Positions 56,019 through 64,000 of a DNA stretch of 64,000 nucleotides are shown here, one piece after another (positions within the stretch are counted from its first letter, which is position 1; every line of letters begins with the position of its first letter). This DNA is from Pseudoalteromonas luteoviolacea (GTDB lineage Bacteria; Pseudomonadota; Gammaproteobacteria; Enterobacterales; Alteromonadaceae), in the NCBI RefSeq assembly GCF_021654285.1, contig NZ_JAKFZS010000001.1, forward strand, positions 1 to 64,000, written 5' to 3'. A program made the position numbers and the translations under genes. The notes below the pieces were generated by a model. The model searched no databases, was not told the DNA's origin, and worked only from the letters and a program-made list of their open reading frames with translations.

Positions 56019-56216
56019 AGTTTGCCCGATCTACATTTAAACCAAACCCCTTTTTACCAGCTTTTACCTCATAGGTATACAAATTCGATACTTTAAGTTC
56101 AGTGTGTTCACTTGATTTCACCTGATATTAACGCTGTTCAACGAGAATGAATTGTTGCTTTTATACTATTATTATTAAATTAACACCCTAAAGTTTCTGC
56201 GAAAAAATCACCTATC

Positions 56217-58517
56217 ATGTTCAGAAGTACCACCCTAACATGCGCTTTACTGTTGTCATTTAATATTGCAGCAGCACCACAAGCCATTGAAATCCCGTTT
56301 ATTGCGCAAGCAGCTTCTATTGATGGCAAAATCGATGAATCTGTTTGGCAATCAGCAAAAGAAATTACAATAAACAATGTCACTTGGCCTCATGACAACA
56401 CACCAAGCCCAGTATCAACAACAGCATATGTATATGAAAATGGCGAAGCACTCTATATCGCCTTTATTGCCAAAGATGCAAAGCCGGAAGAAATTAGAGC
56501 CCATTACAGAGATAGAGATAAAATTTGGAACGACGATTTAGTTGGTATAAAAATAGACTCTTTAAATACTAGCCAAAATGCTTATCAGTTTTTTATTAAT
56601 CCACTTGGCGTGCAGATGGACTCAATTGAAAATGAGCTAACCAAAAACGATAACGCGTCATGGCATGGTATCTGGTCAAGTAAAGGGGAAATTACAGAAG
56701 ATGGTTATCGCGTAGAGGTCAAGATCCCGCTTAGAGTGCTCAACTTCAATGATTCACCGGGCAGTAAAAAAATGGCGATGGAGTTTTTACGCTTTTTACC
56801 GAGGAGTGAGCGCCTGAGAATTTCCAATATGCAGCTAGATCACAATAATAGCTGTTGGATATGCCAAATGCCTACGGTAAGCGGGTTTGCGTCTGCCAAG
56901 CAAAGTAGCAACCTCACTATTACACCTGCGCTCGCTGTCACACACGCTCAAACTCGCGATATTGATGGTGCAAGTGTCCCAGACTTTGAAAGTGAAACAA
57001 GTTACGACCCAGGTTTAGATGTAAAATGGGCAGTCACCCCCGACACCACGTTAAATTTAACGCTCAACCCAGACTTTTCCCAGGTCGAAGCAGATACAGG
57101 GCAACTGAGCGTTAATAATAGTTTTAGTTTATTCTTCCCAGAAAAACGTGCGTTTTTCTTAGAAAACAGTGACTATTTCTCGTCTCATCTCAACTTAGTC
57201 CATACACGTAACGTATCTGCACCAGACTATGGTGTAAAGGCGACTAGTAGCCAAAGCGGACATACGTTTGCTGGGTTTATTGCTAATGATGATGCGACAC
57301 ATGTGTTAATCCCAGGCAACCTTGGCTCAAGCATCGTGTCTCTTGAGCAAAAGAGTGAAAACGCTGCTTTTAGATATCGCTATGATAAGGGAGATGGACT
57401 CTCTGTCGGTGCCACCAGCACATTAAGACAAAGTGAAGACTACCATAATCACCTTATAAGTATTGACGCAAAATACCGCCCTACCAAACACGATACAATT
57501 AAACTGCAGGCCATCGGCACTGACACGCAATATGACCAACACTTTATAAATGAGTTATGTGATGGCGACCCAATCGAGTCATGTGATATTGACGAAAGTA
57601 TTTTGCGTGTCCAAAACCAAGATGAGCAAAGAGGTACTGGTTATTACGCCAGCTATGAACACAATCGTAAACACTGGCGAGCATTTGGCTCCTACCGCAA
57701 CTACGACAGCGCAATGCGCGCTGACTTAGGCTTTGTTTCTCAAGTCGACTTTAATAAATTCGTGACTGGATTTGAATATCGCTGGTATGGAGACGAGGGT
57801 AATTGGTGGAACCGAGCAAATTGGTATAGTGATTGGGATATCACGCATAATGTAGATGGCGAACTGTTAGAAAAAGAAGTGCAGTCTAATTTCAAAGTGC
57901 AAGGTCCACTGCAAAGTACCATTCAATTTGGTTTTGACCACAGGAAACGTACTGGCCAGCGCCATGACGAATCACTGCTCAATATCGATGGTAATACCGA
58001 TATGTTTACTGAAAACTTTCAGTGGATGTATTTGGAAATGAAGCCCAAAGCGGGTGTATTTGCAGGCCTGACACTTAACACAGGCAATAAGTTAGATATT
58101 GCGAATAATCGGTTAGGTCAGCGATATATTGTCAAACCTACACTCGATTTCAATTTAGGCCGTCATTTTGAAGTTAAGCTGCGCCACACTTACGAGCGAT
58201 TAGAGCATGAAGGCGACGATGTCTACACAGCGAATTTATCAGATGCAAGATTTACTTATCAATTTGGCATCAATAGTTATGTGAGATTAGCCTTGATCAA
58301 TCTAGATATAGAGCGCAATCAACAAAAGTATATCGACGATGTTGATAGCCAATACAAAAAGCTAAGCACGCAATTATTGTATGCCTACAAGCTCAATCCA
58401 GAAACCGTACTCTTTGTTGGCTACTCTGATAGCAGCTACAAAGATGATGACCTGAGTAATATCACCAAAGACAGTAAAACCTTCTTTGCCAAATTCAGCT
58501 ATGCGTGGCTACGTTAA
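56217..58517 (+). CDS. DUF5916 outer-membrane protein with CBM9-like N-terminal domain
   Basis: 766 aa: signal peptide (residues 1-19), a carbohydrate-binding family 9-like/DOMON module (~25-215, IDGKIDESVWQSA then AYQFFINPLGVQMDSI), then a DUF5916 region (~220-760) with the NPDFSQVEADTGQLSVNNSF and FFPEKRAFFLENS motifs and a C-terminal beta-barrel ending in FFAKFSYAWLR. Such proteins are common in marine bacteria and sit in the outer membrane. Their role is unknown, with links to polymer use suspected. Monocistronic, with a strong terminator. Confidence 0.88.
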   Translation: MFRSTTLTCALLLSFNIAAAPQAIEIPFIAQAASIDGKIDESVWQSAKEITINNVTWPHDNTPSPVSTTAYVYENGEALYIAFIAKDAKPEEIRAHYRDRDKIWNDDLVGIKIDSLNTSQNAYQFFINPLGVQMDSIENELTKNDNASWHGIWSSKGEITEDGYRVEVKIPLRVLNFNDSPGSKKMAMEFLRFLPRSERLRISNMQLDHNNSCWICQMPTVSGFASAKQSSNLTITPALAVTHAQTRDIDGASVPDFESETSYDPGLDVKWAVTPDTTLNLTLNPDFSQVEADTGQLSVNNSFSLFFPEKRAFFLENSDYFSSHLNLVHTRNVSAPDYGVKATSSQSGHTFAGFIANDDATHVLIPGNLGSSIVSLEQKSENAAFRYRYDKGDGLSVGATSTLRQSEDYHNHLISIDAKYRPTKHDTIKLQAIGTDTQYDQHFINELCDGDPIESCDIDESILRVQNQDEQRGTGYYASYEHNRKHWRAFGSYRNYDSAMRADLGFVSQVDFNKFVTGFEYRWYGDEGNWWNRANWYSDWDITHNVDGELLEKEVQSNFKVQGPLQSTIQFGFDHRKRTGQRHDESLLNIDGNTDMFTENFQWMYLEMKPKAGVFAGLTLNTGNKLDIANNRLGQRYIVKPTLDFNLGRHFEVKLRHTYERLEHEGDDVYTANLSDARFTYQFGINSYVRLALINLDIERNQQKYIDDVDSQYKKLSTQLLYAYKLNPETVLFVGYSDSSYKDDDLSNITKDSKTFFAKFSYAWLR

Positions 58518-58523
58518 ATTGCC

Positions 58524-58563
58524 AAACTCTTAATTCCTCATGGTAATTAAGAGTTTGTTTTTT
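58524..58563 (+). terminator. Rho-independent terminator after the DUF5916 gene
   Basis: AAACTCTTAATT (58524-58535) pairs perfectly with AATTAAGAGTTT (58545-58556), followed by GTTTTTTATT. Confidence 0.85.
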
Positions 58564-58694
58564 ATTCATTATAGCTATAAGCTTTTTTAATATATCTTAT
58601 AGCCATTCTTTACTTCTTGTTTTGTTATATGACCAGTAAAGTGTGGCTATATTAAATATTACGAATAGTCCTAAGCTCATTTCAAGGGAACATT

Positions 58695-59663
58695 ATGTCA
58701 AAAGTATTTTCAGATAACAGCCTAGCAATAGGCCAAACACCAATCGTTAAACTTAACCGTGTTACTGGTGGTAACGTGTACGCAAAAGTTGAGTCACGCA
58801 ACCCAAGCTTCAGCGTTAAGTGCCGTATCGGCGCTTCTATGATTTGGGAAGCTGAAAAACAAGGTTTACTTGGTGAAGGTAAAGAACTAATTGAGCCGAC
58901 TTCTGGCAACACAGGTATTGCGCTGGCTTTTGTTGCTGCATCTCGCGGTTACAAACTTACATTAACTATGCCAAATACGATGAGCCTTGAGCGTCGTAAG
59001 CTATTAAAAGCATTAGGCGCAAATTTAGTACTGACTGAAGGTGCTAAAGGCATGAAAGGCGCAATCGAAAAAGCGAACGAAATTTTAGCAAGCGATCCTG
59101 AGAAGTACGTACTTTTACAACAGTTTGAAAACCCAGCTAACCCGAAAATCCACTTCGAAACAACAGGTCCTGAAATCTTCGATGCACTAGAAGGCAATAT
59201 CGATTATTTCGTAGCAGGTGTTGGTACTGGTGGTACTATTTCAGGTGTGAGCCGTTATCTAAAAACTGAAAAAGGTCTTGATGTTAAATCAATCGCTGTT
59301 GAGCCAAGTGACTCTCCAGTAATTTCTCAAACACTTGCTGGCGAAGAAGTAAAACCAGGTCCTCACAAGATCCAAGGTATCGGTGCAGGCTTTATCCCAG
59401 GTAACCTAGATTTAGAGTTAATTGATGGCGCAGAGCTAGTATCTAATGAAGATGCAATCGCGATGGCACACCAATTAATGAAAGACGAAGGTATTCTAGT
59501 AGGTATTTCTTCTGGTGCCGCTGTGGTTGCTGCAAAACGTATTGCAGAAAGACCTGAAAATGCTGACAAAAACATCGTCGTCATTCTACCAAGTGCGACT
59601 GAACGTTATTTATCTAGCCCAATGTTTGCTGACGAATTCAGCGAGCAAGAGCTTGTTCAGTAA
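58695..59663 (+). CDS. cysK: Cysteine synthase A (O-acetylserine sulfhydrylase)
   Basis: 322-aa PLP enzyme of the last step of cysteine synthesis (O-acetylserine plus sulfide). PLP Lys is in [14 protein letters not shown] (residues ~36-49). The substrate loop is [16 protein letters not shown], the phosphate-binding loop [14 protein letters not shown], and the C-terminal region has [13 protein letters not shown]. It is of CysK type and not CysM: the chain ends with the ERYLSSPMF segment typical of CysK. Codon use is biased to frequent codons, suggesting high expression. Own terminator. Confidence 0.95.
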   Translation: MSKVFSDNSLAIGQTPIVKLNRVTGGNVYAKVESRNPSFSVKCRIGASMIWEAEKQGLLGEGKELIEPTSGNTGIALAFVAASRGYKLTLTMPNTMSLERRKLLKALGANLVLTEGAKGMKGAIEKANEILASDPEKYVLLQQFENPANPKIHFETTGPEIFDALEGNIDYFVAGVGTGGTISGVSRYLKTEKGLDVKSIAVEPSDSPVISQTLAGEEVKPGPHKIQGIGAGFIPGNLDLELIDGAELVSNEDAIAMAHQLMKDEGILVGISSGAAVVAAKRIAERPENADKNIVVILPSATERYLSSPMFADEFSEQELVQ

Positions 59664-59679
59664 GTCACTGATAAATCTC

Positions 59680-59705
59680 AAGGCCAGCAACTCGCTGGCC
59701 TTTTA
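59680..59705 (+). terminator. Rho-independent terminator after cysK
   Basis: AAGGCCAGC (59680-59688) and GCTGGCCTT (59694-59702) form a 9-bp stem followed by TTAATC. Confidence 0.85.
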
Positions 59706-59934
59706 ATCTGATTACATTCTCTTTCACCTTTCTCAAGATCCTGACTAGACTAAGTAAATAAACAATACACCTGTCATCACAGCTAATCGTTGTCTATGTT
59801 TTTACTGTGAAAATTAAAACACTTATATCAATGGCGTCATGAAATCTGTTTATATTATGCAGTTGTCGACTTATCGCCTAATCGGCACTGATATGTAGAA
59901 CAGAAAAAGTAGTATTTAAATAGGATTTAGTCAC

Positions 59935-60837
59935 ATGAAGTTTGTAATGAGCCTAATTTTTGGCTTTTCTATTCTGTTTTCAGCACTTGTGAATGCAAAT
60001 TTACAAGTCGGCTTTTTCAAATCTGGGCAATATCAAATGATTGCTGGTGAGTCATATAAAAATGGCTATTTATTTAGTAAAACCCCAAGCAAAGAGCAGC
60101 TTCATCTCGTTACCCTAGACTGGCCGCCCTATATCGGCGATCAATTATGCAATAAAGGCTGGGTGTTTCAGTTTACTATCGCGTTGCTGGTTGATCAAGG
60201 TTACCCAGTTTATGTCGAGTTTTTACCATGGGCCAGAGCGGTCAAGGCTGTAGAGTCTGGCCAAGCTGATATTTTGTTCCCCGAATATTTCATCGAAGAT
60301 GCTTCCCCCTCTGATAATTTTCCAAATAAGACCAGAAGAGAGCTACTGGCATTATCGAATGCATACCCAGGTGGAGAAATTGGTTTTATTAAGCGCCGTG
60401 GCGAGCGCGACAAGTTTAAAGGAAATCTCAATGATCTAAAAGGCACTACCATAGGTGTGGTACGAGGTTATCAAAATACACCTGAGTTTGACGCTATGAT
60501 GGACAATGGTGAATTTGTGATAGTCAAAGCCGTGGATGACTTGCAACTGGTTAAGCTATTGGTAGGCAAGCGGGTTGATCTGATCATTGGGGACCCAAAA
60601 GTGTTGCGCTTTACTGTAAGTTACTCAAACCTTTCTAAATCAGAAAAGGTCACCCTGCTACGTGCACTTGAAGATGTTGAGCCTGCACTGCGCTATAACA
60701 ACCTATTCTTTGCCCTGAGCAAAAAGAAAGACGATTGGCGCAAAGTGCTCAACGATATTAATAAAGGCTTATATATTTTTAATAACAGCGGAGAAACGGA
60801 ACGAATAATCGAGATGGGAAGCTCTGAATGCTATTAA
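59935..60837 (+). CDS. Orphan solute-binding protein, family 3
   Basis: 300 aa with a signal peptide (residues ~1-21) and the amino-acid-type periplasmic binding fold: LVTLDWPPYIGDQLCNKGW (~55-75), FLPWARAVKAVESGQADILF (~95-115), LKGTTIGVVRGYQN and LLVGKRVDLIIGDP. No ABC permease or ATPase gene is near, a pattern common in Shewanella and Pseudoalteromonas, where such orphan proteins may be sensors or scavengers. A hairpin terminator follows the stop. The ligand is unknown. Confidence 0.85.
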   Translation: MKFVMSLIFGFSILFSALVNANLQVGFFKSGQYQMIAGESYKNGYLFSKTPSKEQLHLVTLDWPPYIGDQLCNKGWVFQFTIALLVDQGYPVYVEFLPWARAVKAVESGQADILFPEYFIEDASPSDNFPNKTRRELLALSNAYPGGEIGFIKRRGERDKFKGNLNDLKGTTIGVVRGYQNTPEFDAMMDNGEFVIVKAVDDLQLVKLLVGKRVDLIIGDPKVLRFTVSYSNLSKSEKVTLLRALEDVEPALRYNNLFFALSKKKDDWRKVLNDINKGLYIFNNSGETERIIEMGSSECY

Positions 60838-60841
60838 GCAA

Positions 60842-60864
60842 AAAAGCGGTATATCACCGCTTTT
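60842..60864. terminator. Bidirectional terminator between convergent genes
   Basis: AAAAGCGGT (60842-60850) and ACCGCTTTT (60856-60864) form a 9-bp stem with A and T runs on both sides, so it can act on both strands (binding-protein gene and queE). Confidence 0.8.
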
Positions 60865-60904
60865 AAATACACTCTGAGCACCAGCTTTGTCCGATGTATG
60901 GTCG

Positions 60905-61570
60905 TTAGTTGATCCCGATATACTTGTGCACTTGAATTGATAAGCGCCAGTTTTTCTTAACACACGTGTCTATGGCCAATTTAGTTGCTTTGGCCTTTTG
61001 ACTTATCGGCTGCAAGTAAATCAGTTTAGGCCTTACCCCTGTTTGCTCAAACAAAGTTTCTAGCTCATCAATGTGCTTTTGCATCGCGACTGGGTGCTTT
61101 ATCTCATCTGCTCTTTGCATCGCGGAAGTCAGTACGTCATATCCGCCACGCATATTAATCTTTGGCGACACGGTTACCCAAGTTTCTTTCGGTACCAAAA
61201 CCTCAAACGTACCACTGGTCTCAACCTGTGTGGTGTATCCTGCGTCATGCAGTGAATTACACAGTTCATGCAAGTCGTACATGCAAGGCTCTCCGCCGGT
61301 GATCACGATATGCTTTGCAGTATAGCCACGCGCTTCAAATTGAGTAATTATCTCCTGTGGTGTGGCATTCGCCCACCACTCTGAGTCTGCTTTTTTCTCA
61401 ACCGTTTTCTCCAAGCTCACCAGATACGTTGGATTCACATCCCAGGTTTGCTTTGTGTCACACCAAGCACATCCTACAGGACAACCTTGTAAGCGAACAA
61501 AAATAGAAGGGGTGCCCGTAAAGCTTGCTTCACCTTGGATGGTTTCAAAAACTTCATTAATCTTGTACAA
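60905..61570 (-). CDS. queE: 7-carboxy-7-deazaguanine synthase
   Basis: 221-aa radical SAM enzyme that converts 6-carboxytetrahydropterin to 7-carboxy-7-deazaguanine in queuosine synthesis. N-terminal NEVFETIQGEASFTGTPSIF and the cluster motif CPVGCAWC (three Cys, residues ~30-37), then the SAM-binding ITGGEPCMYD (~90-99). The start codon is TTG with GGAG upstream. It is divergent from queC over 146 bp. Other queuosine genes are not in the window. Confidence 0.94.
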   Translation of the reverse strand: MYKINEVFETIQGEASFTGTPSIFVRLQGCPVGCAWCDTKQTWDVNPTYLVSLEKTVEKKADSEWWANATPQEIITQFEARGYTAKHIVITGGEPCMYDLHELCNSLHDAGYTTQVETSGTFEVLVPKETWVTVSPKINMRGGYDVLTSAMQRADEIKHPVAMQKHIDELETLFEQTGVRPKLIYLQPISQKAKATKLAIDTCVKKNWRLSIQVHKYIGIN

Positions 61571-61618
61571 AACAGCTCCAAACTACTCAATATATTTTGC
61601 GAAAATAACCTGCTAAAA

Positions 61619-61647
61619 TTGTCATTTTTTCAGCGGCCGTGTAGTAT
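61619..61647 (+). promoter_or_regulatory. Promoter of queC
   Basis: TTGTCA (61619-61624), a 17-bp spacer and TAGTAT (61642-61647) lie ~70 bp before the queC start. No preQ1 riboswitch was recognised in the leader. Confidence 0.5.
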
Positions 61648-61716
61648 ATCGCGCCCTGAAGCAAACCTCTATTAAAATCGAGGCAAAACCTGAGGCATTT
61701 ATCCGAGGTATCTCTT

Positions 61717-62373
61717 ATGAGCGAAAAAGTCGTTGTTATCTATTCTGGTGGCATGGATTCTTACACCGTGCTAAACAAAGCCCTCCAAGAGGGTCATGAA
61801 GTCTATGCGCTGTCTTTCAATTACGGACAACGACATGTCAAAGAGTTAGAAGTCGCTAAAAATGTCTGTGACAGTTTAAACGTAGCACATAAAATTGTTG
61901 ATATATCTGCAATCAACCAGCTTCTTGCAGGATCATCGCTAACCGATGACATCGAAGTGCCTGAGGGCCACTACGAAGAAGAAAGTATGAAGAGCACAAT
62001 AGTGCCAAATCGTAATATGATCTTACTGTCTCTGGCTGTGGGCTATGCGGTGTCTTTAAAGGCCAATAAAGTTTTTTATGGTGCTCACTCTGGTGATCAC
62101 GCTATCTATCCAGATTGTAGACCTGAATTTGTCAAAAAGATGGATGATGTATGCCGTATTGCTAACTACGATGAAGTAGAAATCGTCTGCCCATATTTAA
62201 ACAATACTAAAATCGATATCTTAACCGATGGCTTAAACATGGGATTAGACTACAGCCATACATGGACCTGTTATAATGGTCGTGAAAAGGCGTGTGGTAA
62301 ATGTGGCGCATGCCAAGAACGCTTAGAAGCATTTGAACTCAATAACGCCACAGATCCACTCTCTTACGAGTAA
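61717..62373 (+). CDS. queC: 7-cyano-7-deazaguanine synthase
   Basis: 218 aa. It converts 7-carboxy-7-deazaguanine to preQ0 with ATP and ammonia, the step after QueE. The PP-loop [10 protein letters not shown] (residues ~9-18), the [17 protein letters not shown] block and the Zn site [14 protein letters not shown] (~191-205) with its upstream Cys are all present. RBS GAGGTATCTCTT precedes the ATG. Its substrate-supplying partner queE is divergent next door. Confidence 0.96.
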   Translation: MSEKVVVIYSGGMDSYTVLNKALQEGHEVYALSFNYGQRHVKELEVAKNVCDSLNVAHKIVDISAINQLLAGSSLTDDIEVPEGHYEEESMKSTIVPNRNMILLSLAVGYAVSLKANKVFYGAHSGDHAIYPDCRPEFVKKMDDVCRIANYDEVEIVCPYLNNTKIDILTDGLNMGLDYSHTWTCYNGREKACGKCGACQERLEAFELNNATDPLSYE

Positions 62374-62540
62374 AGCATACTGACTTTGCTATACCCTAAA
62401 TACGCGGGGTATAGCAAAGCTCACCCATTCCCCTTAATTCAATCTTTCACTTTCTCTTACATTTAATCTGACACTTGTCACTATACTCAACACAAATATC
62501 GGCTATGATTAAGACAATTCAAGTTAAGGAGATTGGGCTT

Positions 62541-62771
62541 ATGTCTGGTACAACTATGGTGTTTTTAATCGTACTTGTCAGTGTCGGCTTTGGCGTGATA
62601 AGCGATCTATATGGCAAGTACTTACAAGCTAAAAAACAAAGCGGGATTAATAAACAAGAAAGCGATCAGCTCAAAACTGAGCTCGCACATTTAAAAGACC
62701 GTGTTGCAGTCCTTGAGAGGATCGTAACGGACGAGGGCTACCAAGTAGATAAAAAAATCAAAAGCCTGTGA
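62541..62771 (+). CDS. Small PspB-like membrane protein with coiled coil
   Basis: 76 aa from the ATG at 62541, where AAGGAG is 9 bp upstream; an earlier in-frame ATG lacks a ribosome binding site. It has one N-terminal TM helix (residues ~5-23), then a heptad-like coiled coil (KTELAHLKDRVAVLERIVTD). The shape and the LKDRV.VLERIV.DE motif are like PspB of the phage-shock response, but no other psp genes are near. It may be an orphan stress-response or envelope protein. Confidence 0.7.
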   Translation: MSGTTMVFLIVLVSVGFGVISDLYGKYLQAKKQSGINKQESDQLKTELAHLKDRVAVLERIVTDEGYQVDKKIKSL

Positions 62772-62811
62772 ATTTACATATCGCCAGCAATGTCGCTGGC
62801 GATATGTAAAT
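62772..62811. terminator. 17-bp perfect hairpin between convergent stop codons
   Basis: 62772-62788 and 62795-62811 are perfectly complementary (17 bp, 6-nt loop). They exactly fill the 40 bp between the stop codons of the PspB-like and acyltransferase genes. It would act on both strands, although the T tails are short. Confidence 0.75.
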
Positions 62812-63981
62812 CTAATTGGATAGGCTCGGCAAACCAAAAAGTATTTTAACTGGACCGGAGCGCTTTATTATTTCATATCCCACATAGCACCCCATCACAG
62901 TGAATAAAACAATCAATATTCCTTCCCCAATGATTGATATACCATAGGGCTTAAGCCAAGCAGCAGCAATCATAATCAGCGTTTGATGTAGTATATACCA
63001 AGGCAAAATAGCCCCAGTTGCATACGCCAGCTTATTACTAGGCTTATCCAAATACCTTGCACCATAGCCAATCAACATCAATATCCATGCCCAGTGATTG
63101 ATACTGAGTATCACCCCATACAAGCTTTTTACCCATATGCTCGTATCGAAGAGCTGCGCGAGTCCATATAAAACCCCGTGTTTATCCATAATAATAAAGC
63201 TATACCCCAATAAGGCGAGTATCAATAAGATGTGACGATGCGCAATCACGCTCGCTTTAAACCGTGGCAATAACGCAAAGCAATATCCAGAAAAGAAGAC
63301 GAAAAAATACTTGCCATGATTATACCAGTCATCAATCAATGCATGTGTAGAAGGGTACTTAGCTCGCAAACAGAACCAGACACAAAAAATAAAGCTGACC
63401 ACAAGCACAAATGCAAATGCTGGCGATAATCGCGTCAGACATGAATGAAAGAAATGGTGAACGGGAAGCAGTTTAAAGATCAGCAACAAACAGACGCAAT
63501 ATGTCCACAAATAAGCTAAAAACCAAAGGTGATTCCAAGTTAATAACCCGATGATAGATTGATATTCAGGTAACAGCACCGTATTAGGGTTGATATAAGA
63601 GAACCAAAATTCAATGAATGTCATATCTATCAGCCCCTTGCCAGACGCTTCTAGATACAATTGCGGCGCAACCACGATATACATGGAAAATATCAGCGGT
63701 ATAAACAAGCGGATAAATTTCGCCTTAAACAAAGTCCATGTCGACATCTTCCGTTCGCAGTAAGCAAAGACAATGCCCGAAATAAAAAACAGTAAAGACA
63801 TACGCCAAGGGTTAGTTAACAACATCAAATCTTGTAATAGCACAGAAGTGTTCGCACTTTTAATATGAAACGCCCACCCTTCTACATAGTACATCCCGAC
63901 ATGATATAAAATAAGTATTGCAAACGCCCACACTCTTACCCAGTCTAGATACCACTGCCGAGAAAAGTTCGACTCAATCAT
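62812..63981 (-). CDS. Acyltransferase-3 (OafA-like) membrane protein
   Basis: 389 aa with about ten TM helices. The N-terminus RQWYLDWVRVWAFAILILYHVGMY carries the catalytic-type RxxxDxxR...H pattern (WVRV and YHVG), and FFISGIVFAYCERK and WFLAYLWTY follow in family order. Such proteins O-acetylate sugars of envelope polysaccharides or other small molecules. The start has GGAGGAAAT upstream. No polysaccharide genes are visible on this side, so the acceptor is unknown. Confidence 0.88.
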   Translation of the reverse strand: MIESNFSRQWYLDWVRVWAFAILILYHVGMYYVEGWAFHIKSANTSVLLQDLMLLTNPWRMSLLFFISGIVFAYCERKMSTWTLFKAKFIRLFIPLIFSMYIVVAPQLYLEASGKGLIDMTFIEFWFSYINPNTVLLPEYQSIIGLLTWNHLWFLAYLWTYCVCLLLIFKLLPVHHFFHSCLTRLSPAFAFVLVVSFIFCVWFCLRAKYPSTHALIDDWYNHGKYFFVFFSGYCFALLPRFKASVIAHRHILLILALLGYSFIIMDKHGVLYGLAQLFDTSIWVKSLYGVILSINHWAWILMLIGYGARYLDKPSNKLAYATGAILPWYILHQTLIMIAAAWLKPYGISIIGEGILIVLFTVMGCYVGYEIIKRSGPVKILFGLPSLSN

Positions 63982-64000
63982 ATTTCCTCCGATTACATTA

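Noticed and set aside
61571..61716. preQ1 riboswitch in front of queC or queE
   Set aside because: The 146-bp gap holds a plausible promoter, but I could not draw the small H-type pseudoknot with its conserved loop.

Overview
The window looks like a chromosomal segment of a marine gammaproteobacterium, most likely Pseudoalteromonas or a close Alteromonadales relative. This rests on the moderate-to-low GC, the protein similarities I recognise, the uvrY-uvrC-pgsA-tRNA(Gly/Cys/Leu) order shared with other gammaproteobacteria, and a strong stable-RNA promoter at the left edge pointing out of the window, as expected for an rRNA operon. The genus is an inference.

Layout. 1-320: rrn-type promoter firing leftward. 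321-9.8 kb: small hypotheticals, an EamA exporter, a DUF962 protein, a CzcBA/CusBA-type metal efflux pair with a His/Cys-rich companion, a fosA-like gene broken by one in-frame TAG, GNAT acetyltransferases and a YaiI-family protein. 9.9-20 kb: chemoreceptor, porin, endonuclease V, AraC regulator, small membrane protein, another GNAT and a large SNF2 helicase. 20-24.5 kb: secreted hypothetical, racemase remnant and a PepSY membrane operon. 24.6-34 kb: di-haem peroxidase with an FN3 domain, and four paralogous lipoproteins made by an old tandem duplication whose junction scar is still readable. 34.3-42.8 kb: a MacAB-like efflux operon (adaptor, ATPase, two FtsX permeases) with a sigma54 activator, a histidine kinase and an LPP20-like lipoprotein. 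A sigma54-type promoter with TGTCCG repeats precedes it.

42.8-50.4 kb holds a secreted subtilisin-like protease and, divergently, the most unusual module. This is a 36-codon membrane microprotein, a 1219-aa protein joining a Lon-like Ser/Lys protease domain to an nSTAND1-type NTPase, a membrane segment and TPR-like repeats, then a divergent sigma-factor-like protein that overlaps a 188-aa unknown by 4 nt. I infer a membrane-anchored signalling or conflict system whose output may be transcriptional.

50.6-56 kb is conserved core: eight tRNA genes (Gly, Cys, Leu), pgsA, uvrC, uvrY and a DAACS symporter. 56-64 kb carries a DUF5916 outer-membrane protein, cysK, an orphan solute-binding protein, divergent queE and queC, a small PspB-like protein and an acyltransferase-3 membrane protein. 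No CRISPR array, insertion sequence or prophage gene was seen.
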